A stretch of DNA of 64,000 nt from an uncultured Muribaculaceae bacterium (GCA_947381945.1 CANCXM010000002.1:96896-160895), one strand, 5' to 3'. Shown: positions 45,101 to 54,103, counted from the first letter of the stretch. Translations and numbers: made by a program. The notes: generated from the letters alone by a model not told the origin.

Positions 45101-45371
45101 CAAATACATCCATCGAACCCTCACGGTCACTTCCGAAAGCAATCTTGCTGCCATCGGGACTCCAGATGGGAGTGGTGTTGTAGCTGCTGCCCGATGTCAA
45201 CTGACGGGCCTCACCACCCTTGACAGGGACAGTGAAAATATTGCCTTTATATGTAAAGGCAATCGTGGAGCCGTCAGGAGAAATGGCTACATTGCGCAAC
45301 CAGAGAGGTGCGGCAGATGCACCCACGGCTGAAGCCGCGAGCAGAGCCAAAGAAACAATACTTTTTCTCAT
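42123..45371 (-). CDS. Secreted tricorn-like S41 peptidase
   Basis: A 1082-residue exported protease. Signal peptide 1-20 (MRKSIVSLALLAASAVGASA). WD40/TolB-type propellers fill about 25-520 (IAFTYKGNIFTVPVKGG, then WSPDGSKIAFGSDREG). A C1-like helical region, a PDZ domain (about 800-880, VAEVIKRGPLSAKNVGVEAG) and an S41 catalytic domain complete the tricorn layout. Candidate catalytic residues are Ser773-His774 (ASHTGGG) and nucleophile Ser987 (NYSDAHG). Unusual is a lysine/aspartate-rich tract at about 555-600, in the loop between the propeller and the next domain. Likely acts in periplasmic peptide turnover. Confidence 0.9.
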   Translation of the reverse strand: MRKSIVSLALLAASAVGASAAPLWLRNVAISPDGSTIAFTYKGNIFTVPVKGGEARQLTSGSSYNTTPIWSPDGSKIAFGSDREGSMDVFVVNSRGGVPKRLTTNSGNETPLAFKDNGHILFSASVLPSPTAAQAGFTSQVYSVDLEGHRPEMFMSLTMPSISIGRDGRLLYHDKKGVENIWRKHERSSGTSDIWIMADGKHTKLTDFNGHDLNPVWAPDGSFYFISEEDGTLNVYKRSVDGKQKKQLTSFTTHPVRSLSASNNGTLAFSWDGEIYTMNENGKPEKVNVEIITDEYASPAEKSLRRSGASSIAVSPDGELVAFVLRGDVYVTSTEYNTTRRITDTPAQERAVDFAPDGRSIVYDSDRDGIWQLFTTEIKDPSEKSLLYATELVEKPLYKSDKPAFFPDYSPDGKKVAFLEDRTTLRVLDLKSKKVTTALDGKFNYSYQDGDIGFEWGPDSNWLLIDYIGVGGWNNSDIALVKADGSEVVNLTESGYSNGSPQWVLDGKAVAYTTGKYGYKSHGSWGNESDILLMFLDGEAYDRFNMTEEEVKLAEKAEKEKKEKDGKDKADKKDGKKDKKDGKGKKDKKDEKADKKKEDVKPLTFELADRRHRLRRITGSSSMLGSYYVSPKADKLYYVASSPDGRSLYERNLKEGDTKILAKGLSAWGMIPDKDGKNIFVMTRSGISKVNLASGKQTPVTFEAEYTRRASDERNYIYEHMWRQVLDKFYDVNIHGVDWAKYRDEYAKFLPYINNNYDFAILLSEILGELNASHTGGGYRSPGNRLSTSSLGAFFDESYKGDGLKVAEVIKRGPLSAKNVGVEAGDIILAINDSTILAGQDYFPLLEGKKKVKLDVKKRNGDKKTVYAKATSAGAIHQLLYDRWVERNEHIVDSVSGGRIGYVHVQGMDGSSFSEVYDRLLGKFRNCDAVVVDTRHNGGGWLHNDLALLLGGKAYVRFNPRGQYIGTEPFSQWTKPSVMLVDESNYSDAHGSPYVYQTLKIGDVVGAPVPGTMTAVWWETQIDPTLYFGIPQVTSLDVNGEPLENKQLNPDVLIYNTPENVLSGVDDQLIGATKHLMKKTAK

Positions 45372-45530
45372 AACGTGATATTTAATTGAGTTGGTTTATC
45401 TGTCACCGACAAAGGAGTCCTGCGGGATGCGGGAACTCCCAATATATATTAGACGAAAGCGATTGGCAAAAAGTTACTTATGCCATCGTCTTTTTTTGCA
45501 TAAAATCCGCTGAATATTTCAACATTGCCG

Positions 45531-48500
45531 TCATTCAGCCCCCGACTTTCCGTCAAAGATACTGTCGGTCGGGATACGTTTGCGTTTTTCAAGCACACTT
45601 TCGTTCTGCGGAACGGCCTCATCGTCGTTGGACTCCTTCTTCTCCTTTTCGCTCTTCTTGTTATCTTTCCGTCGGCGCAGGAAGGAGAAGATGTTGTCGA
45701 ACTCACGCTTGAACACAATACCCACACCCTGAGTTGTCAAGGCGCTTTTGAGGTAATAGTTCTGGTCGTTGTAGCGGTTGTAGGCTTTCAGTTGGATAGT
45801 GCCCGAGCGGTTCAAAAGATAGCGGATGTCGAAATCGCCGATGAAACTGTTGTTGTTAAGCGACTTGTCACGGTAGCCGAGATTGCCGTTGAGCAGCAGA
45901 CGGTTGTTGAGCAGATGGCTTGACAGCGCAACATCAACCTCCACATCCGAGAAGTCGCCACGGTCGCTTCGGATAGCCGGCGCGATGCTCCAGTTGTCGC
46001 TCAACTGTCCGAGCATTGAGCCGAGGCGCGATGAGAGAGTGGAAGAGAGTGTCGAGGTGGCCACTGCAGCGAATTCGTTGTTGCCGTGGTTGACAGCCAT
46101 GTAGTCGGGAGTGTAGAATTTGTTGAGTGCAAGCAGATAGATTATCTGGCGGTTCATCATGTCCTCGGTGGAGACAATCGAGCGAACCTTACGGTAAATA
46201 TCCTGCGAAAGACTCGGGAATTCAAGGTCAAAACTGATGTCGGGCTGACGGATGTCGCCACGGACAAACATCAAGGCATCCACCCTGACATTGGTGCGGT
46301 TGAGTTCCCTATCCTCCAGAAATGATTCATCGAGGTCACTGAGATTGGCGTTCACGGCGTAGGAGGCAATGATGTCAAGCTGCGCAGCGTAGGGGTCACC
46401 GAGGAAGGTAATCTTGCTCCCCTCGCGGATGTCGAAATCCTTTATGATGATGTCCTGAAGCGTGAAGTTGTATTTACCGCTATTGATGGTGTACTCGCCA
46501 TACATCCTCATATCTCCATCCGAAGAATAAGTCATCCTGAGGTTACCGCTGCCGTATGCCGTAATCTTGTCACCGCCGACAGGGTCCATGATGAGATTTA
46601 TGGCAGCATCAGGGGTGATGCCGACCTTGAATGTCATATTGTAGAGCGAAGGACTCCCCTCCTCCTCATGCTTCATGCGTTCCTTCAATTGACGTATGAC
46701 AATCGGAGTCGGGTCAAGCGCCGCGATGGAATCTTTCTTGGCCTTGTCGCGGTCGCGGAGAGTTATGAAGTTGTAGTCCACAGCCTGTTCGGAATCGCTG
46801 AGCACGAAGGTGAAACGCGAATTCTGTGCGGTGGTCATGTCGACATCAATATCGACCTTACCCGGCACTCCCGTGACGGTTGCGCTTCCATTTCCGAAAA
46901 TCTTGCCATACCAGGGATCCTCGGTGTGATTCTCCTTCACGTCATAGACAAGAAAATCACGGGCATTTCTCACATTGAATCCGAAAGAGGCATCGTGGAA
47001 ATAGTTATGGGTGACGTAACCGCTAAGGTCAGCGGTCTTGCCGTAGCGGTCGGTAAGGCGGATATTGTCGAACTGTATGCGTCCCGGAGTGATGTGGACA
47101 CTGTCAGTAGCGGTGTAGGTCACATCGGTGAAATCGAGTTTCATCGACAGATTGTCGACAAAAATATCACCGGTCATGTCAATATCCTTGAAAGTTCCGT
47201 AGAGGTGGGCATCACCTGAAACCTTGCCGGAGACTTTCGAGGTGAACGCCGACATGAACGGAGCCATGAACCCGACAGGAGCATCCTTTGCAGAGAATTT
47301 GAAATCAAGTTCCTCCGTCATGGGTTTTATGTAACCGTCAATCAACGAGGCCTCACCTGTAGGTTGGGTGATTGTGGCATTAATCATGATGCGCTTGTTG
47401 GCATGGTCCCAATAGGAGTGGATGTCACCGTCGCCCATGACACAACGGTTGTATTTCAGTCCCTTTACCTTCAATTGAGGGGTGAAGAGGACGGGATGGC
47501 CCGACAAGAGGCTAAGGCCGTAGAAATCACCGTTGGCGCGTCCGCCGAACTGGACAGCATCACTGAGATTGAGGCTTTCAAAAATATAGTCAAGGTCGAT
47601 GTTACGGAGTTTCAACACCAGACGGTCAGTCGAATCTGCTGAGGCTACACCGTTAATGCTGAGCGACTGCCCCTCGCGACCTCCGCTGAGGTTATCGACG
47701 ACAATGCGTCCGGGAGCAATCCTGATTTGAGAGGGATTGACAGTCCATGCGGAGTCGTTGAAAATGAGTTGGGACGTGTGGAAATCTATGTCGGTGAGAA
47801 GGGCGTTGCTCTCCTCATCACGGGCAAAAACTGTTGCGAAATCAAGATTTCCCTTGAATTCTTTCTGACGGTCGACCACCCAACCAATATCCGTATGAAT
47901 TGAGTCGGTCACACCCTTCGACTCGATGTCGAGCGCAAGCATACCGTCCTTTGTAGGGACTGAAGTATGGGCAATGAACTGAAGTTGACGTTCAGCACCA
48001 TCGAGAAGCAGTGACAGACGACTGCCCTCAATGAGTTTGTCCTTCTTGCGAAGGAAGGGCATGTCGACCGACAGACCGAGTGTCGGGGTTTCACCACCCT
48101 TCGCCATTGATGTGACAGAGACGGGATAGATAAAGTCGACAGGCAAGTTGAAGAAGCGCGACAGAGTCGTGTCCTCCTTTATCCTGATGTCGAGATTGCA
48201 ATCCAGAGTATTTTCCACATCAGCGACCGGAGGCACGAGAGCAGGATAGACCGAAGAAATGATTCCGGCGACATCACGGCCTATTGATTTGAGGCTGAAA
48301 CGGCCGGAGATGTCGGCATCCGCCTGAGGGCTACGCAGTGTGATGGACCTCAGCGAATCCGGCCCGGAGGCTTCAAGTTCGATATAAGGTATGGCAAGCG
48401 ATTTTCCGTTTGCACCGGCCATTTTCAGACCCTCTACCTTGACCCAACCCTCCATTGAGTCGGGATTACGGCCACGGACAGAAGCATCGATATCACATGC

Positions 48501-50159
48501 AAGCACATAATCCTTCATCGCTCCTCCCTTCACGAATGGGGCGAAGGAGAATTTACGGATTTCGGCATAAAATTCATTGAGAGGCATCTCCCTCTTGAAG
48601 TCGGCACCTCCACTCGCGATAAAGTCAACGTAGGGTGAGGCTGAGGAGGCGGAAAATTCAAACTTGTCACCGAAAAATTTCGCTCCGGCAGTGATATTGT
48701 CAAGTGCATAGCCATTCCATTCGAGTTCAGTCACGTTGACCTGTGCGTTTCCGGTGATATAGCTGTTCTGCGCAATCACGACGTCGCCCGAAGCATCGAA
48801 TGCGACATTGGCAAGCGGTGCGAGCTGCGGAAGGATATTAGCAGGGGCAAAGGAAGATGTCGTCACGCGACCGTCAATCTTCAACGGACTTGATTTTCCG
48901 TCGCGATAAAGGCCTCCGTCAATGTCGATATTGCCACATCCGGTATTCAACGAGCCGTTGAAATCAAGGCTCTTAGGGGTAAACGAGAGGTCGCCGAGAA
49001 GGTCTATGTTGCCAAGTTCAGCCAAAGGGGAAAGTTTTGCGTACAGAGAATGGAACATGCTCGACGGCGAAGCCATGAAACCAAGCGCGGCAGGGACATT
49101 GGCCACAAGATTCAACCGACGCAGGTCAACCGAGAGGGAATCGCGTCCACGGGTGAGATTTTCAATCACACCGTGTGTGCTCAGACGGGCATTGCGGTCC
49201 GGAAACTCCAGTGAGAAGCGATGGATAAGAATATTGTCAAGCTCACCTTCTGCTTCAAAATCAATATCCATCCGCTCGTCAATCTCACCGAGTTCAGCAA
49301 CGAATGGAGCGAGGTCCGAAAGGACAAGATAGGTGTCGGGAAGGGTTTCAAAAGAGGAACGGAGCATGGTTGCCACATCGAATCCCGGTCCGAGAGGCGA
49401 TGACAAAGTGATGTCATTGAAGGCAAAACGCGACCTGCCAACCTCAAACATCAGATTGTTGATCTCCATGTTTTCAGTATCGGCAAACACTGAAGCCGTG
49501 AACTCCTTCAGGACCAAACCTGAGCGTTCGGAAGCTCCAAGACGCTTCACGTCGATGTGCAGACGATTGTTGGAAATCTTAGGTGCGCTTATGTCGGTCC
49601 TGAGACCTGTCACTGAAATATGGTTCCTGTCAAAACGACCGGAATCCGCAGGCTCAGCATCAAGGACATCATATTTCAGCTCACTACGCCGGATGACCAC
49701 AAGATTGACGGCAAGGTCAAAGGCTATCGGCTCCTTCTTTTCTTTCGACTTGAAGCGGTCGAGGATGGGCTGGATGTTGAGCGGAGAGGAGGCTGTTGGC
49801 TTGTAGAGTGTCATCTTCAAGTCAATCAGCTCAACGTATGATATGACCGGGCGGCTCGCCCACAGACTCTCCCAGATGCTGATGCCTGCACCGAGATGGT
49901 CAATCGCCAGAGCTTTGACACCGGCATTGTCCATGACAGCTACATCGGAAAGCACGATGCGGTTAAACGGCGCGACATTCACCTCCCCTAAATGCACGTC
50001 AGTGCCGAGCAGGGCGGTGAGCTCCTGTTCGGCACTAAGCGCAATCTGCTTCTGTACTGAGGGCAGCGACAAAAGCACATATAGGATTATCGGTACTGCC
50101 AGAGGTAGCACAAGCACAAACACAAGGACAAACCTAAGAATCCTATAGAAAGTTTTCAA
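45531..50159 (-). CDS. TamB-like translocation/assembly module (DUF490 family)
   Basis: A 1542-residue AsmA/TamB-superfamily protein, anchored by one N-terminal helix (about 8-30, FVLVFVLVLPLAVPIILYVL). The rest is an extended beta structure of short repeats, as in proteins that carry phospholipid or help insert outer-membrane proteins across the envelope. The C-terminal DUF490/TamB domain is seen around 1150-1490 (GSGNLRMTYSSDGDMRMYGE, then INSGKYNFTLQDIIIKDF). A charged tail of about 50 residues after the domain (RRRKDNKKSEKEKKE region) is unusual. No partner TamA gene is adjacent. The gap downstream to the tricorn-like gene is 159 bp. Confidence 0.9.
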   Translation of the reverse strand: MKTFYRILRFVLVFVLVLPLAVPIILYVLLSLPSVQKQIALSAEQELTALLGTDVHLGEVNVAPFNRIVLSDVAVMDNAGVKALAIDHLGAGISIWESLWASRPVISYVELIDLKMTLYKPTASSPLNIQPILDRFKSKEKKEPIAFDLAVNLVVIRRSELKYDVLDAEPADSGRFDRNHISVTGLRTDISAPKISNNRLHIDVKRLGASERSGLVLKEFTASVFADTENMEINNLMFEVGRSRFAFNDITLSSPLGPGFDVATMLRSSFETLPDTYLVLSDLAPFVAELGEIDERMDIDFEAEGELDNILIHRFSLEFPDRNARLSTHGVIENLTRGRDSLSVDLRRLNLVANVPAALGFMASPSSMFHSLYAKLSPLAELGNIDLLGDLSFTPKSLDFNGSLNTGCGNIDIDGGLYRDGKSSPLKIDGRVTTSSFAPANILPQLAPLANVAFDASGDVVIAQNSYITGNAQVNVTELEWNGYALDNITAGAKFFGDKFEFSASSASPYVDFIASGGADFKREMPLNEFYAEIRKFSFAPFVKGGAMKDYVLACDIDASVRGRNPDSMEGWVKVEGLKMAGANGKSLAIPYIELEASGPDSLRSITLRSPQADADISGRFSLKSIGRDVAGIISSVYPALVPPVADVENTLDCNLDIRIKEDTTLSRFFNLPVDFIYPVSVTSMAKGGETPTLGLSVDMPFLRKKDKLIEGSRLSLLLDGAERQLQFIAHTSVPTKDGMLALDIESKGVTDSIHTDIGWVVDRQKEFKGNLDFATVFARDEESNALLTDIDFHTSQLIFNDSAWTVNPSQIRIAPGRIVVDNLSGGREGQSLSINGVASADSTDRLVLKLRNIDLDYIFESLNLSDAVQFGGRANGDFYGLSLLSGHPVLFTPQLKVKGLKYNRCVMGDGDIHSYWDHANKRIMINATITQPTGEASLIDGYIKPMTEELDFKFSAKDAPVGFMAPFMSAFTSKVSGKVSGDAHLYGTFKDIDMTGDIFVDNLSMKLDFTDVTYTATDSVHITPGRIQFDNIRLTDRYGKTADLSGYVTHNYFHDASFGFNVRNARDFLVYDVKENHTEDPWYGKIFGNGSATVTGVPGKVDIDVDMTTAQNSRFTFVLSDSEQAVDYNFITLRDRDKAKKDSIAALDPTPIVIRQLKERMKHEEEGSPSLYNMTFKVGITPDAAINLIMDPVGGDKITAYGSGNLRMTYSSDGDMRMYGEYTINSGKYNFTLQDIIIKDFDIREGSKITFLGDPYAAQLDIIASYAVNANLSDLDESFLEDRELNRTNVRVDALMFVRGDIRQPDISFDLEFPSLSQDIYRKVRSIVSTEDMMNRQIIYLLALNKFYTPDYMAVNHGNNEFAAVATSTLSSTLSSRLGSMLGQLSDNWSIAPAIRSDRGDFSDVEVDVALSSHLLNNRLLLNGNLGYRDKSLNNNSFIGDFDIRYLLNRSGTIQLKAYNRYNDQNYYLKSALTTQGVGIVFKREFDNIFSFLRRRKDNKKSEKEKKESNDDEAVPQNESVLEKRKRIPTDSIFDGKSGAE

Positions 50160-50244
50160 TTCAAATACTGAATATCAATTCCTTATTCAAAATTTTTCAA
50201 GTCTCCGAGGCTACCGGTGACTTCACCGGCAATGAAGTGGATAC

Positions 50245-51348
50245 TTAGAGACGACGAGCCACTGATGAATCAAGAGTGGAAATGTCGGACACACGCTCGA
50301 CAACGTCGCCGTTTCTGTCGAAGATGAAAATAGCGGGAAGAGCGCCGACGTTATAGTCGCGGAGAGCCTTGTCGCCATCGTTGGGGCCGTTGAGGACAGT
50401 AATCCACGGAAGATTCTTGGCAGCCTGCTTCCAGGCATACTCGTCATCGTCAAATGCGACCTGGAAAATCTCAAGGCCCTGCGAACGATACTTCTCATAC
50501 ACTTTGTTGAGGGCTACGTTCAATGCAGGGGAACCGTCGGCTGTATAGGCTGTGAAATTCAGAATCACGACGTTGCCTTTCGAAGTCACATCGAGAAGAG
50601 AGTGTTCCTTGCCGGTGTTATCGAAAAGTTTGATGTCGAACGCACGAACCTCGTTAGCCACACGGAGATTGCCTTCGTTCAGGACATCAAGATTGCTCTT
50701 CGGACGGTTGTCGAGGAAAAGACGGCGCAGATAGCCGGTACGGGGGTCGGAAGGACGGCGCTCATTGAAGGCATTGGCAACGGCACCGATGATACGAAGG
50801 TCTTCCTTGACGGAAGGATTGAAAATGGGCTTTCCGGCCACGCTCTTATTTATTATATAATAGGTGACGATACCTGCGGGGTCGGCCACTATCATCTGAC
50901 CGAGCTGACGCTTGAGTTCAGCATTGGTGCTGACGGAAGCTGCACCACCTTGAGCGGCTGCCACACGAATCATGCTGTCGACACGGACAAGATTAGCGGC
51001 CTGAGGGGAGCCTCCGAGAGTGAAAGTCGACTCAATGTCAGGAGCCTCTGCTGAAAGTGTGATGGACTCGATACTGTCGACCGGGAAATAGACGGACTTG
51101 TCACCCACGCGAAGACGGTAGATGTCAGGATAGCCCTGAGCCTCACGGCTGTAGGAATAGGAACCGTTGGACGACACCTCGATTGTATCCATCGGATACC
51201 AATAGCCTTGGTTGTTGCCTTCGAGAACCACCATATCGTCTTCCGACAAACCTGAAATCTTGCCGTCGAGATGCCATTTGTTGCCTCCTCCACACGATGC
51301 GAGGAGGGCTGTAAGGGAGAGAGCTATGAATTTGCCTGTCTTGTTCAT
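50245..51348 (-). CDS. TlpA-like lipoprotein with DUF4369, lacking the CxxC motif
   Basis: A 367-residue lipoprotein: the lipobox LLASC puts the lipid at Cys19. The N-terminal DUF4369-type beta domain covers about 25-130 and helices about 130-225. The thioredoxin-like domain (about 235-360) has the fold landmarks VVILNFTAYTADGSPA and the cis-Pro strand ALPAIFIFD. The site where TlpA/ResA proteins carry WCxxC reads YTADG, without cysteine, so it cannot act as an ordinary disulfide reductase and may be a binding protein instead. Own -7 box at 51372. It lies 85 bp upstream of the tamB-like gene on the same strand. Confidence 0.88.
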   Translation of the reverse strand: MNKTGKFIALSLTALLASCGGGNKWHLDGKISGLSEDDMVVLEGNNQGYWYPMDTIEVSSNGSYSYSREAQGYPDIYRLRVGDKSVYFPVDSIESITLSAEAPDIESTFTLGGSPQAANLVRVDSMIRVAAAQGGAASVSTNAELKRQLGQMIVADPAGIVTYYIINKSVAGKPIFNPSVKEDLRIIGAVANAFNERRPSDPRTGYLRRLFLDNRPKSNLDVLNEGNLRVANEVRAFDIKLFDNTGKEHSLLDVTSKGNVVILNFTAYTADGSPALNVALNKVYEKYRSQGLEIFQVAFDDDEYAWKQAAKNLPWITVLNGPNDGDKALRDYNVGALPAIFIFDRNGDVVERVSDISTLDSSVARRL

Positions 51349-51371
51349 TGTTTAGATGTTATTTTAACATG

Positions 51372-51379
51372 CAAATTTA
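51372..51379 (-). promoter_or_regulatory. -7 box (TAAATTTG) for the TlpA-like gene
   Basis: Minus-strand TAAATTTG, 24 bp before the start codon at 51348, with a near-match to the -33 element (CAAG on the plus strand) 20 bp further. Confidence 0.65.
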
Positions 51380-51604
51380 ATCATTTCCCCTCTAAAATTC
51401 AAGTTAATTTCGACCGAATAGCGTTTTCAATCGTTAAAACTGCCTCACGACAAATCTTCCCGCCGTTTTTTAACCCTCAGTACAACGGATGTTAAATTCT
51501 TCCGGGACATTAAACCATCGGCATTGACGGCAGTCTTAACAGTACAATAACACAGAAAATCAATCATTAAAAAAATAACCTCTCCTTAAAAAACGACGAA
51601 CATT

Positions 51605-52216
51605 ATGAAGAAAACAATTCTCAGTCTCGCAGTCCTTTTCGCCTCGATGTCAGGTTTCTCAGTTGTAGCCCAGACCCAGTCAAATCCCACCACAAAGGCA
51701 ACTACCGAAACACAGAAAGCTGCCAATAAGAAGAAAGCCCCCCGCCACAATCCCTTCGAAGGTCTTGGCCTCACTGAAAAGCAGCAGAGTGAGCTTCAGG
51801 CACTCCACGCATCAAGGAGTGGTGAAGCCAGGAAAGGTGGCAAGACAGCCGACAAGCAGAACAAAAAGCAGCTCACTCAGGAAGAGAAACAAGCACGCCG
51901 ACAGCAGCTTGCCGAACAGCGTAAGGCCCGTCAGGAACAGCGTCAGGCACGCATGGAGCAGCGCAAACAGAACCGTCAGGACTATCTTGCAAAGGTGAAG
52001 GCCATCCTCACTCCCGAACAGTATGTGAAATTCCTTGAGAACAACTACTGTGACCGCGGAATCATGAATGGCAGGGGACATGGACACATGAAGTGCAAAG
52101 CCCATAAAACCATGGCAAAGAACAAAGATTGCAAACGCCACGGAAAAGGCAAAGTCAACCGTAATCTCCGCAACTCCAAGACTACGACAGGTGCAGTTGC
52201 AAAGACAGACGCATAA
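51605..52216 (+). CDS. Exported Spy/CpxP-like protein, copy 1 of a tandem pair
   Basis: A 203-residue exported protein with a signal peptide ending VVAQ at residue 23. The core has two LTxxQ-type motifs: GLTEKQQSELQALHA (about 56-70) and ILTPEQYVKFLENNY (about 137-151). Between them is a long Arg/Gln/Lys helix (about 90-130). These features match the small periplasmic Spy/CpxP-like, or Bacteroidetes DUF4890-like, helical proteins that act as chaperones or stress sensors. The tail is rich in His, Lys and a few Cys. The gene directly downstream is a paralogue with the same start (MKKTILS) and motifs, so the pair arose by duplication. Confidence 0.8.
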   Translation: MKKTILSLAVLFASMSGFSVVAQTQSNPTTKATTETQKAANKKKAPRHNPFEGLGLTEKQQSELQALHASRSGEARKGGKTADKQNKKQLTQEEKQARRQQLAEQRKARQEQRQARMEQRKQNRQDYLAKVKAILTPEQYVKFLENNYCDRGIMNGRGHGHMKCKAHKTMAKNKDCKRHGKGKVNRNLRNSKTTTGAVAKTDA

Positions 52217-52271
52217 ACGAATCGCGTACACATATCGCCGCGACCGCCAACCGTCGGTAGAAACGGTCTGT

Positions 52272-52303
52272 CAGGCCGGGAAGCCTGCGAACTTTCCGGC
52301 CTG
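52272..52303 (+). terminator. Hairpin between the two Spy-like genes
   Basis: A 12-bp stem (CAGGCCGGGAAG with CTTTCCGGCCTG, one G-T pair) around an 8-nt loop, 56 bp after the first stop. No T-run follows, so it may partially end or stabilise the transcript between the paralogues. Confidence 0.55.
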
Positions 52304-52355
52304 CAATCAACTATCAGAGACAAGTGCCAGCATCCATTTTCATCGGCAAGCAATC

Positions 52356-52457
52356 ATGACAAAGGACAAGGAAAACATTATTTTACTATCTGATACAAAA
52401 GAAGTTAAATCCATCATCGCCGAACTAAACCTTTATCTTATCAAATTGTCTAAATAA
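52356..52457 (+). CDS. Possible 33-residue small ORF
   Basis: An ATG-started frame reading MTKDKENIILLSDTKEV and ending with KLSK, located between the two Spy-like genes. The mix of charged and hydrophobic residues with helix potential is plausible, but there is no independent support for translation. It may equally be leader sequence of the second paralogue. Confidence 0.25.
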   Translation: MTKDKENIILLSDTKEVKSIIAELNLYLIKLSK

Positions 52458-52511
52458 ATGTATAAATTGAATGACAATATAATACACACATTCCATAAAA
52501 CACGAACTATT

Positions 52512-53210
52512 ATGAAAAAGACAATTCTCAGCATCGCAGTTCTCCTCGCTTCAATGGCCGGCATTACAGCGTCAGCCCAGAGCCAGAACGCATGTCCGCA
52601 GGCAAAAACAGAATGCACCTCCGGCAACTGCACCAAGAAAGATGCACCAAAATATAATCCCTTCCAGGGACTTAATCTCACTGAAAAACAGCAAGCCGAA
52701 CTGCAGGCCCTCAAACCCGCAAAGGGTGCAAAATGCGCCAACGGCGAAAAGAATGCCTCTTGCAGCAAGAACAATCAGAGTTGCACTAAAAACAAAGACA
52801 AGCAGCAGCTCTCTAAGGCTGAAAAGCAGGCACAGCGCAAGCAGTTTGCAGAGCAGCGTCTCCAGAACCGTCGCGACTATCTTGCGAAAGTCAAAAACAT
52901 CCTCACCCCCGAACAGTATGTGCAGTTCCTTGAAAACAGCTACGTCGATCAAGGCATGAAGGCTCCAGGCCACAAGCATATAGCTAAAGGCAAGGATGGA
53001 AAGCATCACCGTCATGGCAAGGACCAAGCCTTACGTGGTGAGCGTCATGGGAGCAAAGCCAATTCGCAGGGTCGAAAGGGCAACAAGCCCAACTGCACCA
53101 ACAGCAGTACGTGCAAGCAAAACCCCGCTCAGCAGAATGCATCAGCCGATGGCTCGTACTATATCGATAACGGACTGATCAAGGTTTTCCCCTATCAGGC
53201 ACAGAAATAG
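52512..53210 (+). CDS. Exported Spy/CpxP-like Cys/His-rich protein, copy 2 of a tandem pair
   Basis: A 232-residue paralogue of the preceding protein. The start at 52512 (MKKTILSIAVLLASMAG) is preferred over 52458 since it gives a signal peptide ending SASAQ. The motifs repeat: NLTEKQQAELQALK and ILTPEQYVQFLENSY. Compared with copy 1 it has gained many cysteines (about ten, in CPQAKTEC, GNC, KC, SC, SC, NC, TC) and a His-rich stretch GHKHIAKGKDGKHHRHGKD. Together these suggest metal binding or redox sensing in the periplasm. A strong terminator at 53247 follows. Confidence 0.8.
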   Translation: MKKTILSIAVLLASMAGITASAQSQNACPQAKTECTSGNCTKKDAPKYNPFQGLNLTEKQQAELQALKPAKGAKCANGEKNASCSKNNQSCTKNKDKQQLSKAEKQAQRKQFAEQRLQNRRDYLAKVKNILTPEQYVQFLENSYVDQGMKAPGHKHIAKGKDGKHHRHGKDQALRGERHGSKANSQGRKGNKPNCTNSSTCKQNPAQQNASADGSYYIDNGLIKVFPYQAQK

Positions 53211-53246
53211 AAGGTCACAACAGCATACACGGATAATTTTCCCCGG

Positions 53247-53312
53247 AAAAGTCATCGAGACTTCCGTTTTCCCGTAAAAGGGAGAGCAGAAGTCTCGATG
53301 ACTTTTTTCTTA
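53247..53312. terminator. Strong bidirectional terminator
   Basis: An 18-bp stem (AAAAGTCATCGAGACTTC, 53247-53264, with 53289-53306) with a T-run on the plus strand and an A-rich left flank (T-rich on the minus strand). It separates the Spy-like pair from the convergent DUF3575 gene. Confidence 0.88.
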
Positions 53313-53342
53313 TATTCAGTAATCACCTTGCCGGATGGCAGC

Positions 53343-54023
53343 TTACCGATTGTAGTTGTCGTTGCCTAAGAGCCATACCACAGAGATTTCGGCTTTGACA
53401 GGGCCGAAATAATGCAGTTTACGGTTGCCGTCGCAGACATATTTTCCACACTGATAGCGGTAACGTTCATAATGCGAGTGGATGAAACCGATACCGAGGT
53501 TAAAATCGAGGTTGATTCTGCGCGACAAGGGGACCGAATAGCCGTAGCTCACGCCCCAGCTCGCAGCTACGTCAGGACACTGGCGGCCTACGTCTCCGAA
53601 CTTGATGTCGTAGGTGAACAGCCCGACAAACACGCCTGCATGATGACCTGTCAAGGTCTTTTCCATCGTGGTTTTTCCGAACCAGTAGCGACCTTCGACC
53701 TCACCGCCATACATGCGCCATGTCTTCGCACTGCCACCCCACCATGCGAAAGCCCATGTAGCGACGGCACCCCACTGCCCGCGACCACCCTCAAAGGAAA
53801 GGTTTGGAACAAGAGCAGCATCAAGCAAAGCATTACTGCGCAGGGCAAAATATGGACGGCTACGGTCCGGGGCATCAGCATCACGGAGAACCGTCTCATT
53901 ATCATACAGTTTAGCAGCCTCAGTCTCAATCACGGATGACTCATTCGGAATTATCAAAGATGATTGTGCGTCAAGCCGGGCGGCTAATGCGATGAATATT
54001 GACAGTAGTATTATAGATCTCAC
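53343..54023 (-). CDS. DUF3575 family outer-membrane-associated protein
   Basis: A 226-residue exported protein; signal peptide about 1-19 (IILLSIFIALAARLDAQ). The DUF3575 core runs from FALRSNALLDAALVPNLSFE to LNFNLGIGF-like strands, with WRMYGGEVEGRYWFG and SWGVSYGYSVPL in between, and ends in a beta-barrel-like strand. In Bacteroidetes this family is often found with fimbrial (FimA/Mfa-type) genes, where it is thought to sit in the outer membrane. No fimbrial gene is near here. Cysteines at CGKYVC may form a disulfide. Stop 80 bp from the uvrA stop region on the same strand. Confidence 0.82.
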   Translation of the reverse strand: MRSIILLSIFIALAARLDAQSSLIIPNESSVIETEAAKLYDNETVLRDADAPDRSRPYFALRSNALLDAALVPNLSFEGGRGQWGAVATWAFAWWGGSAKTWRMYGGEVEGRYWFGKTTMEKTLTGHHAGVFVGLFTYDIKFGDVGRQCPDVAASWGVSYGYSVPLSRRINLDFNLGIGFIHSHYERYRYQCGKYVCDGNRKLHYFGPVKAEISVVWLLGNDNYNR

Positions 54024-54103
54024 CTTTAAATGTTTTATATATGATTTACATATATTAAAACATTCTGTCTACGCTGAGGGTTCAACACAAGCGGATATAC
54101 TTG

